A stretch of 64,000 nt of DNA from Corynebacterium tuberculostearicum (lineage in GTDB: Bacteria > Actinomycetota > Actinomycetes > Mycobacteriales > Mycobacteriaceae), in assembly GCF_030506365.1 (NCBI RefSeq), contig NZ_CP073092.1:992001-1056000 (forward strand), written 5' to 3'. A model generated the notes under the pieces. It saw nothing but the letters and a program-made list of their open reading frames with translations, was not told where the DNA came from and did no database searches. The translations under genes were made by a program, and so were the position numbers. Of the stretch, positions 62,954 through 64,000 are shown in pieces. The number at the start of each line of letters is the position of its first letter. The first letter of the stretch is position 1.

Positions 62954-64000
62954 GTGACTGCGAACGCACATGTTGGCCATGATGATTGGAACGAGCGCCT
63001 CGAGCTGGCGCAGCAGATGATTCCGCTCATCCACCAGCTGCACCGCAACAATAACGTTGTCACCACCATCTTCGGCCGCCCACTGGTGGGACAGACCGAT
63101 ATCGACATCATCAAGTCTCATCGCTACGGCCGCCGCATTGCGCAGCGCCACCTGTCCACGGCGGAGACCCTGCCTATCCTGGTGGAATTGGCAGACATGA
63201 ATCTGGGTGCCGCTAGTGTGGACCTCGGCCGCTTGGTCCTCGGGTGGGAGGAATCCAACGAGGAAAACCTCCGCATGTACTTGGAAGGCGAGCTGTGCGA
63301 GATCGTCGGTGCTGGCGTTGACCTAGAGACCACCGACGTCGTCCTCTACGGCTTCGGCCGCATTGGACGCCTGCTGGCCCGCCTGCTCGTCGCCCGCGAG
63401 GCAGCATACGGTGGCGTTCGCCTGCGCGGCATCGTCCTGCGCAAGAAGGGCGATGGTGACATCCTCAAGCGCGCTTCCTTGCTGCGCCGCGATTCCGTCC
63501 ACGGTGCTTTCAACGGCACCATCTCTGTCGACGAGGAAAACGAGGTTATCTGGGCTAACGGCACCAAGATCCAGATGATCTATGCCAATGATCCCGCCGA
63601 GATCGATTACACCTCCTATGGCATCAATAACGCCATCTTGGTGGACAACACTGGCGCATGGCGCGACCGCGAGGGTCTGTCTCAGCACCTTAAGGCCAAG
63701 GGCATCTCCCGCGTGCTGCTGACCGCGCCGGGCAAGGGCGATATCAAGAACATCGTCTACGGCATCAATAACGACAACATCAGCGATGAGGATCAGATTC
63801 TCTCCGCAGCATCCTGCACCACCAACGGCATTACCCCTGTTCTCAAGGTCATCAATGACCGCTACGGTGTAAACCACGGCCACGTGGAGACCGCGCACTC
63901 ATTCACCAATGACCAGAACCTCATCGATAACTACCACAAGGGCGATCGCCGCGGTCGCGCCGCAGGCCTGAACATGGTGCTTACCGCTACCGGCGCAGCC
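62954..64000 (+). CDS. gapB: Glyceraldehyde-3-phosphate dehydrogenase GapB (3' end outside window)
   Basis: The visible 349 codons begin MTANAHVGHDDWNERLELAQQMI and show a long N-terminal extension before the Rossmann motif VVLYGFGRIGRLLARLL. The catalytic Cys is in SAASCTTNGITPVL, followed by HVETAHSFTNDQNLIDN. This is the long GAPDH called GapB/GapX in C. glutamicum (about 480 residues), used in gluconeogenesis. I chose the GTG at 62954, nine bases after AAAAGGA; an ATG three codons earlier is in frame but too close to that site. The C-terminus is cut by the window end. Confidence 0.93.
   Translation, partial: MTANAHVGHDDWNERLELAQQMIPLIHQLHRNNNVVTTIFGRPLVGQTDIDIIKSHRYGRRIAQRHLSTAETLPILVELADMNLGAASVDLGRLVLGWEESNEENLRMYLEGELCEIVGAGVDLETTDVVLYGFGRIGRLLARLLVAREAAYGGVRLRGIVLRKKGDGDILKRASLLRRDSVHGAFNGTISVDEENEVIWANGTKIQMIYANDPAEIDYTSYGINNAILVDNTGAWRDREGLSQHLKAKGISRVLLTAPGKGDIKNIVYGINNDNISDEDQILSAASCTTNGITPVLKVINDRYGVNHGHVETAHSFTNDQNLIDNYHKGDRRGRAAGLNMVLTATGAA

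Overview
The window is a high-GC actinobacterial chromosome segment and almost certainly a Corynebacterium other than C. glutamicum. The gene order purH ... amtR - DUF294-like gene - rpsR/rpsN/rpmG/rpmB | rpmE/rpmF - MprAB-type two-component system - PepD-type protease - mog - mscL - fthC | galU - moeA(glp) - rimJ-like - glpR-like - ... pmt | rsmI - betP - metG - tatD - rpf2 - ksgA - ispE - ABC-F - ... ktrB/ktrA - pth - gapB matches, as I recall it, the C. glutamicum and M. tuberculosis layouts. Species assignment within the genus is not possible by eye.

Layout. 0-6.7 kb: the 3' part of purH, two lipoproteins (one resembling class A beta-lactamases), the nitrogen regulator AmtR, a DUF294_C-like protein, and two divergent clusters of cysteine-poor ribosomal proteins. 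6.7-11.5 kb: envelope-stress-type two-component system with its membrane serine protease, then mog and a small protein. 11.6-18.2 kb: mscL, a SAF protein, fthC, then galU-moeA-GNAT and an acidic membrane protein, which together look like the Glp/GlpR cell-division locus. 18.2-27.9 kb: a Tag-like glycosylase, DoxX, an orphan zinc-finger membrane protein, protein O-mannosyltransferase, rsmI, the betaine carrier betP, metG and two tandem acetyltransferases. 27.9-39.2 kb: tatD, resuscitation factor rpf2, ksgA-ispE, a histidine-rich AztD-like lipoprotein, an ABC-F ATPase, a membrane alpha/beta hydrolase, an AEC transporter and two small proteins. 39.2-51.1 kb: a 1250-residue acyltransferase with a huge basic disordered tail, a HAD phosphatase, a CoA hydrolase, an MmpL-like pump with its TetR regulator, a gamma carbonic anhydrase and hypotheticals.

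51.1-53.6 kb is the one clearly accessory patch. It holds a decayed IS1634-like element, a remnant reading frame, a small secreted protein, a gluconokinase pseudogene and a 107-bp MITE-like element with matching terminal repeats. It is flanked on both sides by diverged copies of the 5' end of the same 125-codon gene. 53.6-64.0 kb returns to core genes: a patatin-like protein, an AspT/YidE-type transporter, RF3, an SDR, a Ktr potassium system, pth, a nitronate monooxygenase and the 5' part of gapB.

Functional themes are cell-envelope maintenance and growth (MprAB-PepD, Glp/GlpR, Pmt, Rpf2, acyltransferase, MmpL), osmotic and ion balance (MscL, BetP, Ktr) and translation (ribosomal proteins, MetG, RsmI, KsgA, RF3, Pth). 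I saw no tRNA, rRNA, CRISPR array or prophage. No wholly new system is convincing. The best leads are the IS-bracketed recombinant patch, the acyltransferase tail with its nearby G-quadruplex motif, and the orphan histidine-rich AztD-like protein with a Zur-like site upstream.
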